Notes: generated from the letters alone by a model not told the origin. 36,335 nt of DNA from an uncultured Collinsella sp. (GCA_958436995.1 CAUBMI010000014.1:1-36335), one strand, 5' to 3'; shown: positions 26,621 to 34,900, counted from the first letter of the stretch. Program-made: numbers and translations.

Positions 26621-26918
26621 GTCTTGATCTGTAACAACAGGGGGCCGTTTGGTCTCGTAACTGTTACAGATCGAGACAGAAGGTTGGCGCCTGGTGAAAG
26701 TTCTCAATCTGTAACATCTAGAGGCCGAAAACCTGTCTAACTGTTACAGATTTAGACGTTTGACGACAGGGCTGGAGAATATCTTAATCTGTAACATCTA
26801 ACGGCCAAAAACCGCTCTAACTGTTACAGATCGAGACAAAGGTTGGACGCGGTGCCGAAAGATCTCGATCTGTAACATTTGGAAGGTTAAAGACGGTCCA
26901 CCTGTTACAGATCTAGAC
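26621..26918. repeat. Palindromic lattice array D (4 units), directly after the nuclease-like gene
   Basis: Arm starts are at 26622, 26662, 26702, 26742, 26782, 26822, 26863 and 26903. All steps are 40 bp except one of 41. Centres include GGCCGAAAACC and GGCCAAAAACC. The array starts 42 bp after the nuclease-like stop codon. The remaining 26919-27050 before the amidohydrolase shows no gene. Confidence 0.93.
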
Positions 26919-27066
26919 ATTTCCCGGATGTCGCTGGGATGGGGCTGCAACGCATTCCATTCTCCGCATCTCCTCCTTTCTCCGTTAACCGATATGTCCG
27001 CAGCAATCCTGCCGAACTGGGTAATAATGGACAAATGTTGAAGTTTCTAAGGGGGAGGAGCTCGAT

Positions 27067-28437
27067 ATGGCGTCTGCTGATCGTTCCACGTTGTTTATCA
27101 ATGCGACCGTCCTGGATGGTTCGGAACATATGGAGCCGCAGCCCGATATGGCCGTGGCTGTTGAGCGCGGCGTCATCACGTGGATGGGGCCGAGTGCTGT
27201 GGCGCAGGCTCCGGCGGGGGCCGAGGTCATCGACCTGGCAGGGGCGTATCTCATGCCAGGCCTCATCAATATGCATGTGCATTTGTGCGGCTCGGGCAAG
27301 CCGGTTTCGGCGGGCGATGCGGGCGCGCTGATGAAGAAGCTCGATAATCCCGTGGGGCGCGCCATCGTGCGCCACATTCTCAAAGGCAGCGCGCAGCAGC
27401 AGCTGGCAAGTGGCGTGACCACGGTGCGCGGCGCGGGCGACCCGCTGCTTGCCGATCTGGCCGTGCGCAACGCCATCGACGCCGGCAAGTATCAGGGTCC
27501 GCGTCTGGTGGCGCCGGGGACGGGCGTCACGGTGCCGGGTGGCCACGGCGCGGGGCTGTTCGCGCAGGTCGCCAATACCCCCGACGAGGCGGCCGAACAG
27601 GTGCGCGATCTGTATGCGCGCGGTGCCGATGTCATCAAGTTGTTCGTGACGGGTGGCGTGTTCGACGCGACCGAAGTGGGCGAGCCGGGCGTGCTGCGCA
27701 TGCCGATCGATGTCGCCGCGGCGGCGTGCAAGGCGGCGCACGAGGTTGGCCTTTCGGTCATGGCCCATGTCGAGAGCACCGAAGGTGTGAAGGCCGCGCT
27801 CCAGGCCGGCGTCGACACAATCGAGCACGGCGCTCCGATGACGCCTGAGATTCTGGAGCTGTACCGCGGCGCCGCGGGAACACAGCTCGAGGGACGTGCG
27901 CCGAGTGTGACCTGCACGATTAGTCCGGCGCTGCCGTTTGTGTTGCTCGATCCGGAAAAGACCCATTCGACCGACACGCAAAAGAAGAACGGCGACATCG
28001 TGTGCTCGGGCATTATCGAGAGCGCTCGCGTCGCCCTGGATGTAGGCGTTAAGGTGGGCCTGGGCACGGACTCGAGCTGCCCGTTCGTGACCCAGTACGA
28101 CATGTGGCGCGAGGTGGCCTATTTTGCCAAGTACGTGGGCGTGAGCAATGCGTTTGCGCTGCATACGGCCACGCAGGTCAACGCCGAGCTGCTGGGGCTG
28201 GGCGGCGAGACCGGCAAGATTGAGTGCGGTAAGGCCGCCGATATCCTGGTGACGCGCGAGAACCCGCTCGATGACCTGCGCGCTCTGCGTGAGCCAATGC
28301 ACGTGATGTGCCGCGGCAACCTGGCGCGAAAGCTCAAGGTGAAGCGCATACCTGAGGTGGACGCCGAGCTCGACGCGATTATGGCCATGCCCGCCGAAGC
28401 GCTGGCCGAGGAGCTCGCCCGCGACGGCGTGGCGTAA
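27067..28437 (+). CDS. Metal-dependent amidohydrolase (imidazolonepropionase/prolidase-like)
   Basis: The 456-residue enzyme belongs to the amidohydrolase superfamily, which hydrolyses C-N bonds with one or two metal ions in a TIM barrel. The ligands are all visible: His70 and His72 in NMHVHL, Lys191 in VIKLFVTGG (likely carboxylated), His234 in MAHVEST, His254 in IEHGAPM and Asp335 in GTDSSC. The C-terminal GKIECGKAADILVT is the usual end of the composite beta domain. The subtype is close to enzymes annotated as Xaa-Pro dipeptidases or imidazolonepropionases, and the substrate cannot be told from sequence. ATG 27067 follows GGAGGAG. A bidirectional terminator follows. Confidence 0.9.
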   Translation: MASADRSTLFINATVLDGSEHMEPQPDMAVAVERGVITWMGPSAVAQAPAGAEVIDLAGAYLMPGLINMHVHLCGSGKPVSAGDAGALMKKLDNPVGRAIVRHILKGSAQQQLASGVTTVRGAGDPLLADLAVRNAIDAGKYQGPRLVAPGTGVTVPGGHGAGLFAQVANTPDEAAEQVRDLYARGADVIKLFVTGGVFDATEVGEPGVLRMPIDVAAAACKAAHEVGLSVMAHVESTEGVKAALQAGVDTIEHGAPMTPEILELYRGAAGTQLEGRAPSVTCTISPALPFVLLDPEKTHSTDTQKKNGDIVCSGIIESARVALDVGVKVGLGTDSSCPFVTQYDMWREVAYFAKYVGVSNAFALHTATQVNAELLGLGGETGKIECGKAADILVTRENPLDDLRALREPMHVMCRGNLARKLKVKRIPEVDAELDAIMAMPAEALAEELARDGVA

Positions 28438-28488
28438 GCGCCGGTGTGACGGGGGACAGTCGGCTCGTCGAACGCCGCCGCCTTATAC

Positions 28489-28527
28489 AAAAAAGCCGAG
28501 GTCTCAGCAAGAGGCCTCGGCTTTTTT
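28489..28527. terminator. Bidirectional terminator
   Basis: AAAAAAGCCGAGG (28489-28501) pairs perfectly with CCTCGGCTTTTTT (28515-28527). The run of A on one side and T on the other lets it end both the amidohydrolase and the convergent zinc-ribbon gene. Confidence 0.93.
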
Positions 28528-28590
28528 ATCGAATAAATGCTTCAGATTTGAGACAAACACTACTGATTCATTTGCCCCACGGCGCGATGC

Positions 28591-29064
28591 CTAGGAGCGT
28601 GTTTCCATCTTGGCGTGGCACTTGGGGCAGGTGACGCGGATCTTGCCCTTGCCCTTGGGGACGGACAGCATCTGACCGCAGTTAGGGCACTTAAGGTAGG
28701 CCGTGGTCTTGCGGCCCTTCCACATCTTCTTGGCCGTTCGCTTGGCGCGCTCAAAGTCTTCCTTGCTGGTGCCGGCCGCGCGCGAGGCGTTGGCAGCCGC
28801 GGCGCCGCCACCCAAGCTGGCGACGAACTTACCTAGGCCGGGGACGTTTGCGGTCGCCGTGACAAAGGCATCGTTCTCCTTGCGGCGCGCGTCGATGTTT
28901 TTGGACAGACCGCGCAGCACGCCGAGCGCGATCACGGCGATGGCGATCCAGCTGAGCCACTGGATACGGGCCATCGACCCGATCATCGCGATGATAATGC
29001 CTGCGAAGCCCAACACGACGGTGAGTTCATCGGCGCCATTGCGACCCTTCATAAAGTCATTCAT
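28591..29064 (-). CDS. Membrane protein with C-terminal zinc ribbon, unknown function
   Basis: The 157 residues have two membrane segments near residues 16-36 and 38-56 (GFAGIIIAMIGSMARI and WLSWIAIAVIALGVL). A basic, Ala/Gly-rich linker follows, then a zinc ribbon CPNCGQMLSVPKGKGKI with CPKCHAK near the end. Such small proteins are common in Firmicutes and Actinobacteria without a known role. The start ATG 29064 has AAAGG eight bases upstream; an ATG two codons earlier sits too close to it. It stands alone. Confidence 0.8.
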   Translation of the reverse strand: MNDFMKGRNGADELTVVLGFAGIIIAMIGSMARIQWLSWIAIAVIALGVLRGLSKNIDARRKENDAFVTATANVPGLGKFVASLGGGAAAANASRAAGTSKEDFERAKRTAKKMWKGRKTTAYLKCPNCGQMLSVPKGKGKIRVTCPKCHAKMETRS

Positions 29065-29119
29065 GCACATTGCCTTTCGTTCGATATGCTGCACGCCTTT
29101 ATACCCGATTTAGAGCAAG

Positions 29120-29166
29120 GGGGACAGGTTAATCTGCACCAGTGTGGTGCAAGCATACCTGTCCCC
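29120..29166. repeat. Nested inverted repeat between the csoR and zinc-ribbon genes
   Basis: The outer arms GGGGACAGGT/ACCTGTCCCC (29120-29129 and 29157-29166) are perfect. Inside is GCACCA-GTG-TGGTGC at 29136-29150. There is no T-run, so a plain intrinsic terminator is unlikely. Confidence 0.7.
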
Positions 29167-29210
29167 AGAACACCAAGACGGTGCAAAGAAGATTGTTCCC
29201 AATGCCCCAA

Positions 29211-29483
29211 TTACTTGGAGAGCTTGTCGACGACGCGTTCAATCTCGGCAAGCTTGGCGGCCTTGAGCTCCTCGTCGCCCGATTCGATTGCCGAAGTCAC
29301 GCAGCCCTCGATATGCGCCTTGAGCACGTCGGCGTTGATGCGCGCAATGAGCGCCTGCGTTGCCATGAGCTGCGTGGAAATATCGACGCAGTAGCGGTCC
29401 TCATCGACCATCCGCAAGATGCCGTCGATCTGGCCGCGTGCCGTCTTGAGCATGCGGGTCACCGATTTGTGGTCTGCCATCAT
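29211..29483 (-). CDS. csoR: CsoR-family copper-sensing repressor
   Basis: The 90-residue all-helical repressor leaves its operator when it binds Cu(I). The copper ligands are present with the spacing of M. tuberculosis CsoR: Cys32 in RYCVDI, His57 and Cys61 in KAHIEGC. Start ATG 29483 follows GAGGA with a six-base gap. It is the last gene of the minus-strand copA-copZ-csoR set and probably binds the dyad upstream of copA at 32298-32310. Confidence 0.93.
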   Translation of the reverse strand: MMADHKSVTRMLKTARGQIDGILRMVDEDRYCVDISTQLMATQALIARINADVLKAHIEGCVTSAIESGDEELKAAKLAEIERVVDKLSK

Positions 29484-29531
29484 GGCGGGTCCTCGTTTCT
29501 GGTCGATGGGGTCGAATGCTTCTGGTAGCTG

Positions 29532-29753
29532 CTACGCGGCGGTCACGGACAGGGCGTGGAACTTCTCGCCGGCGCCCTCGACGGCGGCAGCGAGCTGCTC
29601 GGCGGTCACGGTGTCGGCGCACTCAACCTGGACGGTCTGGGTCTCGTGATCGGCGTCGGCGTCGGTCACGCCGGCAACGTTGAGCAACGCCGTCTCGACG
29701 GTGGCGTCGCAGTGGCCGCACATGAGGCCGGAAGTCTTGATTGTGTATCGCAT
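29532..29753 (-). CDS. Copper chaperone-like HMA-domain protein (CopZ-like)
   Basis: The 73-residue protein is a single heavy-metal-associated domain with LMCGHC (Cys12 and Cys15) as the Cu(I) site, followed by DATVETALLNVAGV. It would carry copper to the ATPase CopA. I chose ATG 29753, which follows AGAGAGG and matches the family start; the frame runs on upstream through a structured gap. It lies 48 bp before csoR and about 150 bp after copA on the same strand. Confidence 0.9.
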   Translation of the reverse strand: MRYTIKTSGLMCGHCDATVETALLNVAGVTDADADHETQTVQVECADTVTAEQLAAAVEGAGEKFHALSVTAA

Positions 29754-29778
29754 CGGTATTCCTCTCTGTTGTGTCGGC

Positions 29779-29871
29779 TTTCCCAGGCACCCGACCTTGG
29801 CCTTCAAGCCGTCGCTCGCGTACCAAAGTACGCGTCGCTCCTCTTTCAGGTCAATCTCGGGCACCTGGAAA
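29779..29871. repeat. Structured element between copA and the copZ-like gene
   Basis: Outer arms near 29779-29794 and 29857-29871 are imperfect inverted copies (TTTCCCAGGCACCCGA and TCGGGCACCTGGAAA). CGCGTAC-CAAA-GTACGCG at 29817-29834 is a perfect apical hairpin. It could be an RNA-processing or partial termination element that sets the copA to copZ ratio. Confidence 0.55.
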
Positions 29872-29900
29872 ACCCGTTCTAAATGGACTTAAGGGTGAAC

Positions 29901-32237
29901 CTATTTTGCCACTTTGGGCTTAAAGGTTCGCAGGCGCAGCGCATTGCTTACGACGCACACGCTCGACAGGCTCATGGCCGCAGCTCCAAACATCGGCGAG
30001 AGCTGCCATCCGGTGAGCGGGAAGAACACGCCCGCGGCGAGCGGAATGCCGATACCGTTGTAGAACAGTGCCCAGAACAGGTCCTGCTTGATGTTGCGGA
30101 TCGTGGCGCGCGACAGCTCGATGGCGCGGGCGACGTCCATGAGGTCGCTGCGCATGAGCACCACGTCGGCGCCCTCCTTGGCGATGTCGGCGCCGGTGCC
30201 AATGGCAAGGCCCACGTCGGCGCGCGCCAGGGCGGGGGAGTCATTGATGCCGTCGCCCACCATGGCGACCTTGCCGCCCGCATCCTGCAGTTCGCGCACG
30301 TGGCGTTCCTTGTCGGCGGGGAGGACGTCGGCGATAACCTGTTCGCTGGTGAGTCCCACGCGGCGGGCGATGGCCTCGGCCGTCACGCGGTTGTCGCCGG
30401 TGAGCATGCGCACGTCGACGCCGAGCTTGCGGAGCGCGGCGATGGCCTCGGCGCTCGTTTCTTTGACCTCGTCAGCCACGGCAATGGTGCCGGCAAGCTC
30501 GCCGTTCTTGGCAAAGAACAGCGGCGTCTTGCCCTCGGCAGCGAACTTCTCGGCAAGACCGGCGGGCACCTCCGCGCCCAGCTCGTTCATCAGGCGCACG
30601 TTGCCGGCTGCGATGACATTCTGCCCCTCGCGTGCCGTAACGCCTCGCCCGGGCACGGCGGCAAAGTCCTCGACCATGCGCGCGACGATTCCGCGCGACT
30701 CGCACTCGGCCATAATCGCCTCGGCCAGCGGGTGCTCGCTCGAGCGCTCCAGCGCGGCGGCCAGCTTGAGCAGCGCCTTTTCGCTCATGGCGGGCGAGCC
30801 GTCGGCGCGTGCGGCAACCACGATATCGGTCACGGCCGGCTTGCCGCGGGTGACGGTGCCCGTCTTGTCGAGCACGACGGTGCCCACGCTGCGCAGGTTC
30901 TCTAGCGCCTCGGCGCTCTTAAACAGAATGCCCATTTCGGCGCCCTTGCCGGTGCCCACCATAATGGCGACGGGCGTGGCCAGACCCAGTGCGCACGGAC
31001 AGCTGATCACCAGCACGGCCACGGCGGAGGTGAGCGCCTCGTTTATGCTGCCGGTCAGTGCCATCCACACCGCAAAGGTCACGGCCGAGATCACAAACAC
31101 CACGGGCACAAATACGCCAGCGACCTTATCGGCCATGCGGGCGATGGGCGCCTTGGTGGCGTTGGCGTCCTCGACGAGCTTGATGATTTTGGCGAGCGAC
31201 GTGTCGGCGCCCACACGCGTGGCGCGGAAGGTAAACGAGCCCGTGCGGTTGACCGTGGCCGCGTTGACAGTGTCGCCGGCGGTCTTCTCCACGGGGATGG
31301 ACTCGCCGGTGAGCGCGCTCTCGTCCACGGCCGAGCTGCCCTCGAGCACCACGCCGTCGACGGGGATGGACTCGCCGGGGCGCACACGCAGCACCTGGCC
31401 GGGAAGGATACTGTCGACGTCGACGGTGGTTTCGGTGCCGTCGTCGGCAACGACGGTCGCAGTCTTGGGTGCCAAGTCGATGAGCGCCTCGATGGCGCCG
31501 CCGGTTTTGGATTTGCTGCGTGTCTCGAGGTATTTGCCCACGGTGACCAGCGACAGGATCGTGCCCGCACTCTCAAAATACAGGTTGTCCATGCCCGTCA
31601 TCATGGCCTCGTGGATTTGCCCGGCGGCCAGCTGGTCGGCCATGATAAACATGGCGTAGAGCGACCAGGCAATGGACGCGGTGGCGCCGACGGCGATGAG
31701 GGCGTCCATGGTGGGCGCGCCGTGCGCGAGCGATTTAAACCCGTTGATAAAGTACGCGTCGTTGACGTAGACGATAGGGATGAGCAGGACGAGCTCGGTG
31801 AGGGCGAGCGTCATGCTGTGGGTGTGGTCGGTGAAGACGCTGGGCAGCGGCCAGCCGAGCATGTGCCCCATGCCTATATAGAACAACGGGATGAGGAAGA
31901 CGATCGAGACGATGAGGCGGGTGCGCATGGCGGAGGCGGCGGCCTCCAGCTTTTTGGTAGGGGACTCCATATGGGCGGCGCCGGACCCGGCTTGTGCGCT
32001 GCCGCTTGGGCCGGCGCCGCCCGCGTCGACGGGCGAGGCCGAGTAGCCTGCGCGGTCGACGGCAGCGCAGATATCGTTGGGGGAGACCTGCGCGGGGTCG
32101 TAGTCGACCAGCATGGAGCCGGCGAGCAGATTGACCGCGACGCTCTCGACGCCGTCGAGCTTGCTCACGGCACGGTCCACGTGCGCCTGGCAGGCGGCGC
32201 AGGTCATACCGCCCACGTCGAACGTATCTTGAGCCAT
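29901..32237 (-). CDS. copA: Copper-exporting P1B-type ATPase
   Basis: CopA pumps Cu(I) out of the cell using ATP. The 778 residues show one N-terminal HMA domain with GMTCAAC (Cys13, Cys16), a linker rich in Gly/Ser, and eight predicted membrane segments. Cys413 and Cys415 in SCPCALGLATP form the transmembrane metal site. The phosphorylated Asp457 is in DKTGTVT. SEHPLAEA, MLTGDNRVTAEAIA and GDGINDSPAL mark the nucleotide and hinge parts. The CPC motif and the csoR and copZ-like partners support Cu(I) as substrate. ATG 32237 follows AAAGGAG. Confidence 0.96.
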   Translation of the reverse strand: MAQDTFDVGGMTCAACQAHVDRAVSKLDGVESVAVNLLAGSMLVDYDPAQVSPNDICAAVDRAGYSASPVDAGGAGPSGSAQAGSGAAHMESPTKKLEAAASAMRTRLIVSIVFLIPLFYIGMGHMLGWPLPSVFTDHTHSMTLALTELVLLIPIVYVNDAYFINGFKSLAHGAPTMDALIAVGATASIAWSLYAMFIMADQLAAGQIHEAMMTGMDNLYFESAGTILSLVTVGKYLETRSKSKTGGAIEALIDLAPKTATVVADDGTETTVDVDSILPGQVLRVRPGESIPVDGVVLEGSSAVDESALTGESIPVEKTAGDTVNAATVNRTGSFTFRATRVGADTSLAKIIKLVEDANATKAPIARMADKVAGVFVPVVFVISAVTFAVWMALTGSINEALTSAVAVLVISCPCALGLATPVAIMVGTGKGAEMGILFKSAEALENLRSVGTVVLDKTGTVTRGKPAVTDIVVAARADGSPAMSEKALLKLAAALERSSEHPLAEAIMAECESRGIVARMVEDFAAVPGRGVTAREGQNVIAAGNVRLMNELGAEVPAGLAEKFAAEGKTPLFFAKNGELAGTIAVADEVKETSAEAIAALRKLGVDVRMLTGDNRVTAEAIARRVGLTSEQVIADVLPADKERHVRELQDAGGKVAMVGDGINDSPALARADVGLAIGTGADIAKEGADVVLMRSDLMDVARAIELSRATIRNIKQDLFWALFYNGIGIPLAAGVFFPLTGWQLSPMFGAAAMSLSSVCVVSNALRLRTFKPKVAK

Positions 32238-32284
32238 GGCTTCTCCTTTCTGTGGTTTCGTGTCGTAAATGTTAACCTGCCGAT

Positions 32285-32315
32285 ACTATACACCCATACC
32301 CCCTGGGGGTGTCTA
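32285..32315 (-). promoter_or_regulatory. copA promoter with overlapping CsoR-type operator
   Basis: On the minus strand, TAGACA (-35, 32310-32315) and TATAGT (-10, 32285-32290) are 19 bp apart. Between them lies the G/C-tract dyad ACCCCC-T-GGGGGT at 32298-32310, typical of CsoR sites. The binding site would cover the core promoter, fitting repression without copper. The 19-bp spacer is longer than the usual 17. Confidence 0.7.
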
Positions 32316-32388
32316 GTAGTAGTTGGAATGTATGACTTTTCATTACAGATGAGGGTGGCTGCTCAATCGGTGGCCGTCTCTGCCAAAC

Positions 32389-32686
32389 ATCTCAATCTGT
32401 AACATCTGGACCGGTTTTTGAACCATAGCTGTTACAGATTTAGACAAACAGTTGACGGGAAACTCAATGTCTCAATCTGTAACATCTAGCAGCAAATATG
32501 ACCTCTAACTGTTACAGATCGAGACAGACCGTCCGTGGTCGACTCAAATGTCTCGTTCTGTAACATCTAGAGAGGTTTTTGGCCCCTTACTGTTACAGAT
32601 TGAGATGTTGTCTCGCGGGGTTGGGGTCTGTCTCGTTCTGTAACATCTAGACCTGTATCTGCCGAGCTAGTGTTACAGATCGAGAC
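32389..32686. repeat. Palindromic lattice array E (4 units)
   Basis: Arm starts are at 32390, 32430, 32470, 32510, 32551, 32591, 32631 and 32671; one step is 41 bp and the rest are 40. Two left arms read TCTCGTTC instead of TCTCGATC, while their right arms keep the standard GATTGAGA or GATCGAGA. The array fills the gap between the copA promoter and the 3' end of the kinase gene. Confidence 0.93.
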
Positions 32687-32728
32687 AATTGCCGGGGAGG
32701 GGTCCCGTCACGGCAAGACGCCCGCTTC

Positions 32729-34807
32729 CTAGATGCAGAATCCGGGAATCACGCAGGTTCGCTTATCGGGCTTGCTTGCAGGCGTGGCGTAATTAAAGAC
32801 ATCGCCGTCGTCGCCCACGCGGTTCATATAGAGCGTGCCCTCGTTCTCCGACGTGTCGGGGCTCGCCGTACGCTCCCACCAACAGACATCCTTGCCCTTC
32901 CACTGGCGAATCATCATGCTGTTCGTGGTAAAGGGGCTCACCTTAAGCTCGCGGAACAGCTGGTATTCCTTGCCCTCGCCGTTGTAGATGCCGGATAGGT
33001 AATGGCAGTCCTCGCTAAAGTCCTTGGGCGCCTGTCCGCCGCAGAGCTCGACCATGGCGGGCAGCCAAAGGGTCGCGGGCAGCTCGCCCAGGCACGAAGT
33101 GCTTTTGGTGGCGCCGACGTTGTTCGAGATCTTCTTGACCGGACTGATAACCGATTGCAGTTCCTTGGGAAGCAGCTTAATGCCGTCCTCATCGAGCCAT
33201 GTGCGCAGCTCGCAGTCTTCCCAGCCACCGTTGAGCGGGTGCTCAGAGGCATCGCGCTCGGCAATACCTGCGTCAAAGATAAATGACAGACCGGCCTTGC
33301 CGTTGGTATCTGCCAGGTCATCGTGAAGAATGCCCACAAGCTGTGCGCCGACCTGCAGCCCGTTGGTGAGTGTAACGCGCTTGGTGCTCGGGTAGGGAAT
33401 ATGGCCGTCGTCGTCGAGCAGATGATAACGCTTGGCGATCTTGCGAGCTTCGGCGTTGCTCTTCGCCGCCTTAATCTTGAGCGAAATCTCTTGCAGCTGA
33501 TCCCAGGTGTAGTCGTCAAGTGTACCGCGGATGCCGTCCAGGTAGTCGGGGATGCCGAAGCCATGGGTTGCGGCTCCGATAACGCCGAGCCCCGCAACGG
33601 CTGCGACAACGCCACCGATAATAAAGCGGCGGCGGGTCATGGCATCGTGCCGGGCCTGCTCCAGAATCTCTCGCGCTCGCTCGCCGGCGACGTCGACCTT
33701 AAGGTGCGTGCCGGAATCGATATCAATTGCAGCCTCGTCTCCTGTGCCTTCGCGGCCCTCGGATTCGGCGTCGGTGAGGTATGCCGAGAGCACCTCGAGC
33801 ATCTGCTGCTCGGTAGGGCGATCGCCCTGTTCGACCGAGATGCCTTTCATGATGATCTGGACGAGCGCTTCATCGCCCTCGCAGCGCGGCTCGAGCGGTG
33901 CCGGCTTGGTCTTTACGAGATAGAACGAGCCGGTTGCAGCGGCGTCCGTCGACTCAAAGTCAAACGGTTTGCGACCGCTGTAGAGCTGGTACAGAATGCT
34001 CGAAAGCGCATAGACGTCGATTGCCGGCGAACGGCGAAGGGCCGCGATTCCTTCGATATCCTGCGTGAGCATCTCGGGCGCGGCGTATGCGGGCGTGGCA
34101 AAGCGCCAGATGTCGGCGCGCCGGGTGATCGTGGCGTCGCCGAGAGCCATGGTCGCGGAGCCCATGTCGATGAGGCAGGGGTCAAAGGAGCAATCGGCAA
34201 TCTGCTGCTCGAGCGTTCGGCTGGTGGTGCGGAACATGATATTGGCAGGCGACAGGTCGCGATGGACGACCGGATTAACGAGACCCTGGGTCATCAGGAG
34301 CGCGCGAAGCACGGCGTTTCCAACGGCGGCCACCATCTGGGTGGTCAGCCCACCCGAGGCATCGTGTGGAAGCAGGGGCAGCGCCTGCTTGAGCGAGGTG
34401 CCCTCGACCCACTCCATGAGGATGAGCGGGTCGTCCTCGCACGATCCATAGCCATAGACACGCGGAAATCCGCGCAGGTGCGAGACGGTACACAGATGAC
34501 GGTACTCCTCGAACAGCGCGGCGGTGTTGGCCAGGTGCGCGGCTGATTGCTCGGCGGAGCGGTCGGGGGCAGCGGGGGAAAGGATGGCGTTGTCCTTGAG
34601 TAGCTTGACGGCAAAGACCTCGCCGCTCGTGTTGGTCGCGCGCAGCACGTGCCCGATGTTGCCGTTGTCGCGGTGGGCCGTCTGGAGAATAAGCGTCATA
34701 AACCGACGCTTGGCGTCGTCCTTGGCGCTGGGGTCGACCGCCACGGCGGTGTCGAACGTGTCAAGACGAATGAGTTTGTCGCCATAGGCGCTATCGGTAG
34801 TATCCAT
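32729..34807 (-). CDS. Membrane Ser/Thr protein kinase with outer DUF6273-like domain
   Basis: The 692 residues comprise an N-terminal kinase domain, one membrane segment and an extracellular domain. In the kinase, Lys68 in FAVKLLKD is the ATP lysine, HRDLSPANIMF at His182-Asp184 is the catalytic loop, and LIDMGSAT replaces DFG with DMG. The APE-like motif YAAPEML follows. A basic stop-transfer precedes the membrane helix at about 394-415. The outer part has NGLQVGAQLVGILHDD, WEDCELRTWLDEDG, TLWLPAMVELCG and a final CVIPGFCI, which I read as DUF6273-like. ATG 34807 follows AAAGGA; a further 29 in-frame codons upstream lack a site. The FHA gene just upstream on the strand is its likely partner. 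Confidence 0.85.
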   Translation of the reverse strand: MDTTDSAYGDKLIRLDTFDTAVAVDPSAKDDAKRRFMTLILQTAHRDNGNIGHVLRATNTSGEVFAVKLLKDNAILSPAAPDRSAEQSAAHLANTAALFEEYRHLCTVSHLRGFPRVYGYGSCEDDPLILMEWVEGTSLKQALPLLPHDASGGLTTQMVAAVGNAVLRALLMTQGLVNPVVHRDLSPANIMFRTTSRTLEQQIADCSFDPCLIDMGSATMALGDATITRRADIWRFATPAYAAPEMLTQDIEGIAALRRSPAIDVYALSSILYQLYSGRKPFDFESTDAAATGSFYLVKTKPAPLEPRCEGDEALVQIIMKGISVEQGDRPTEQQMLEVLSAYLTDAESEGREGTGDEAAIDIDSGTHLKVDVAGERAREILEQARHDAMTRRRFIIGGVVAAVAGLGVIGAATHGFGIPDYLDGIRGTLDDYTWDQLQEISLKIKAAKSNAEARKIAKRYHLLDDDGHIPYPSTKRVTLTNGLQVGAQLVGILHDDLADTNGKAGLSFIFDAGIAERDASEHPLNGGWEDCELRTWLDEDGIKLLPKELQSVISPVKKISNNVGATKSTSCLGELPATLWLPAMVELCGGQAPKDFSEDCHYLSGIYNGEGKEYQLFRELKVSPFTTNSMMIRQWKGKDVCWWERTASPDTSENEGTLYMNRVGDDGDVFNYATPASKPDKRTCVIPGFCI

Positions 34808-34839
34808 GGCGTTCCTTTGTCTGGCATGGGTTGCCGCGC

Positions 34840-34900
34840 GTATACGTGGGTAGTGCGGATATCGGTAAAATACCATGATAGCCGCACTACCCACGTATAC
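34840..34900. repeat. Perfect 19-nt inverted repeat before the kinase gene
   Basis: GTATACGTGGGTAGTGCGG at 34840-34858 is repeated inverted at 34882-34900 without a mismatch, with GGTA/TACC inside. It lies between the FHA terminator and the kinase start, where the kinase promoter or leader should be. An operator, cruciform or leader structure are all possible. Confidence 0.75.

Noticed and set aside
28538..28558. A solitary lattice-type arm (TTCAGATTTGAGACAAAC)
   Set aside because: It resembles a right arm with a one-base insertion, but there is no partner arm 40 bp away. It may be a worn remnant or chance.
32341..32355. CATTACAGATGAGGG as an extra arm of array E
   Set aside because: It matches only the ACAGAT core and is 49 bp from the next arm, out of the 40-bp step.
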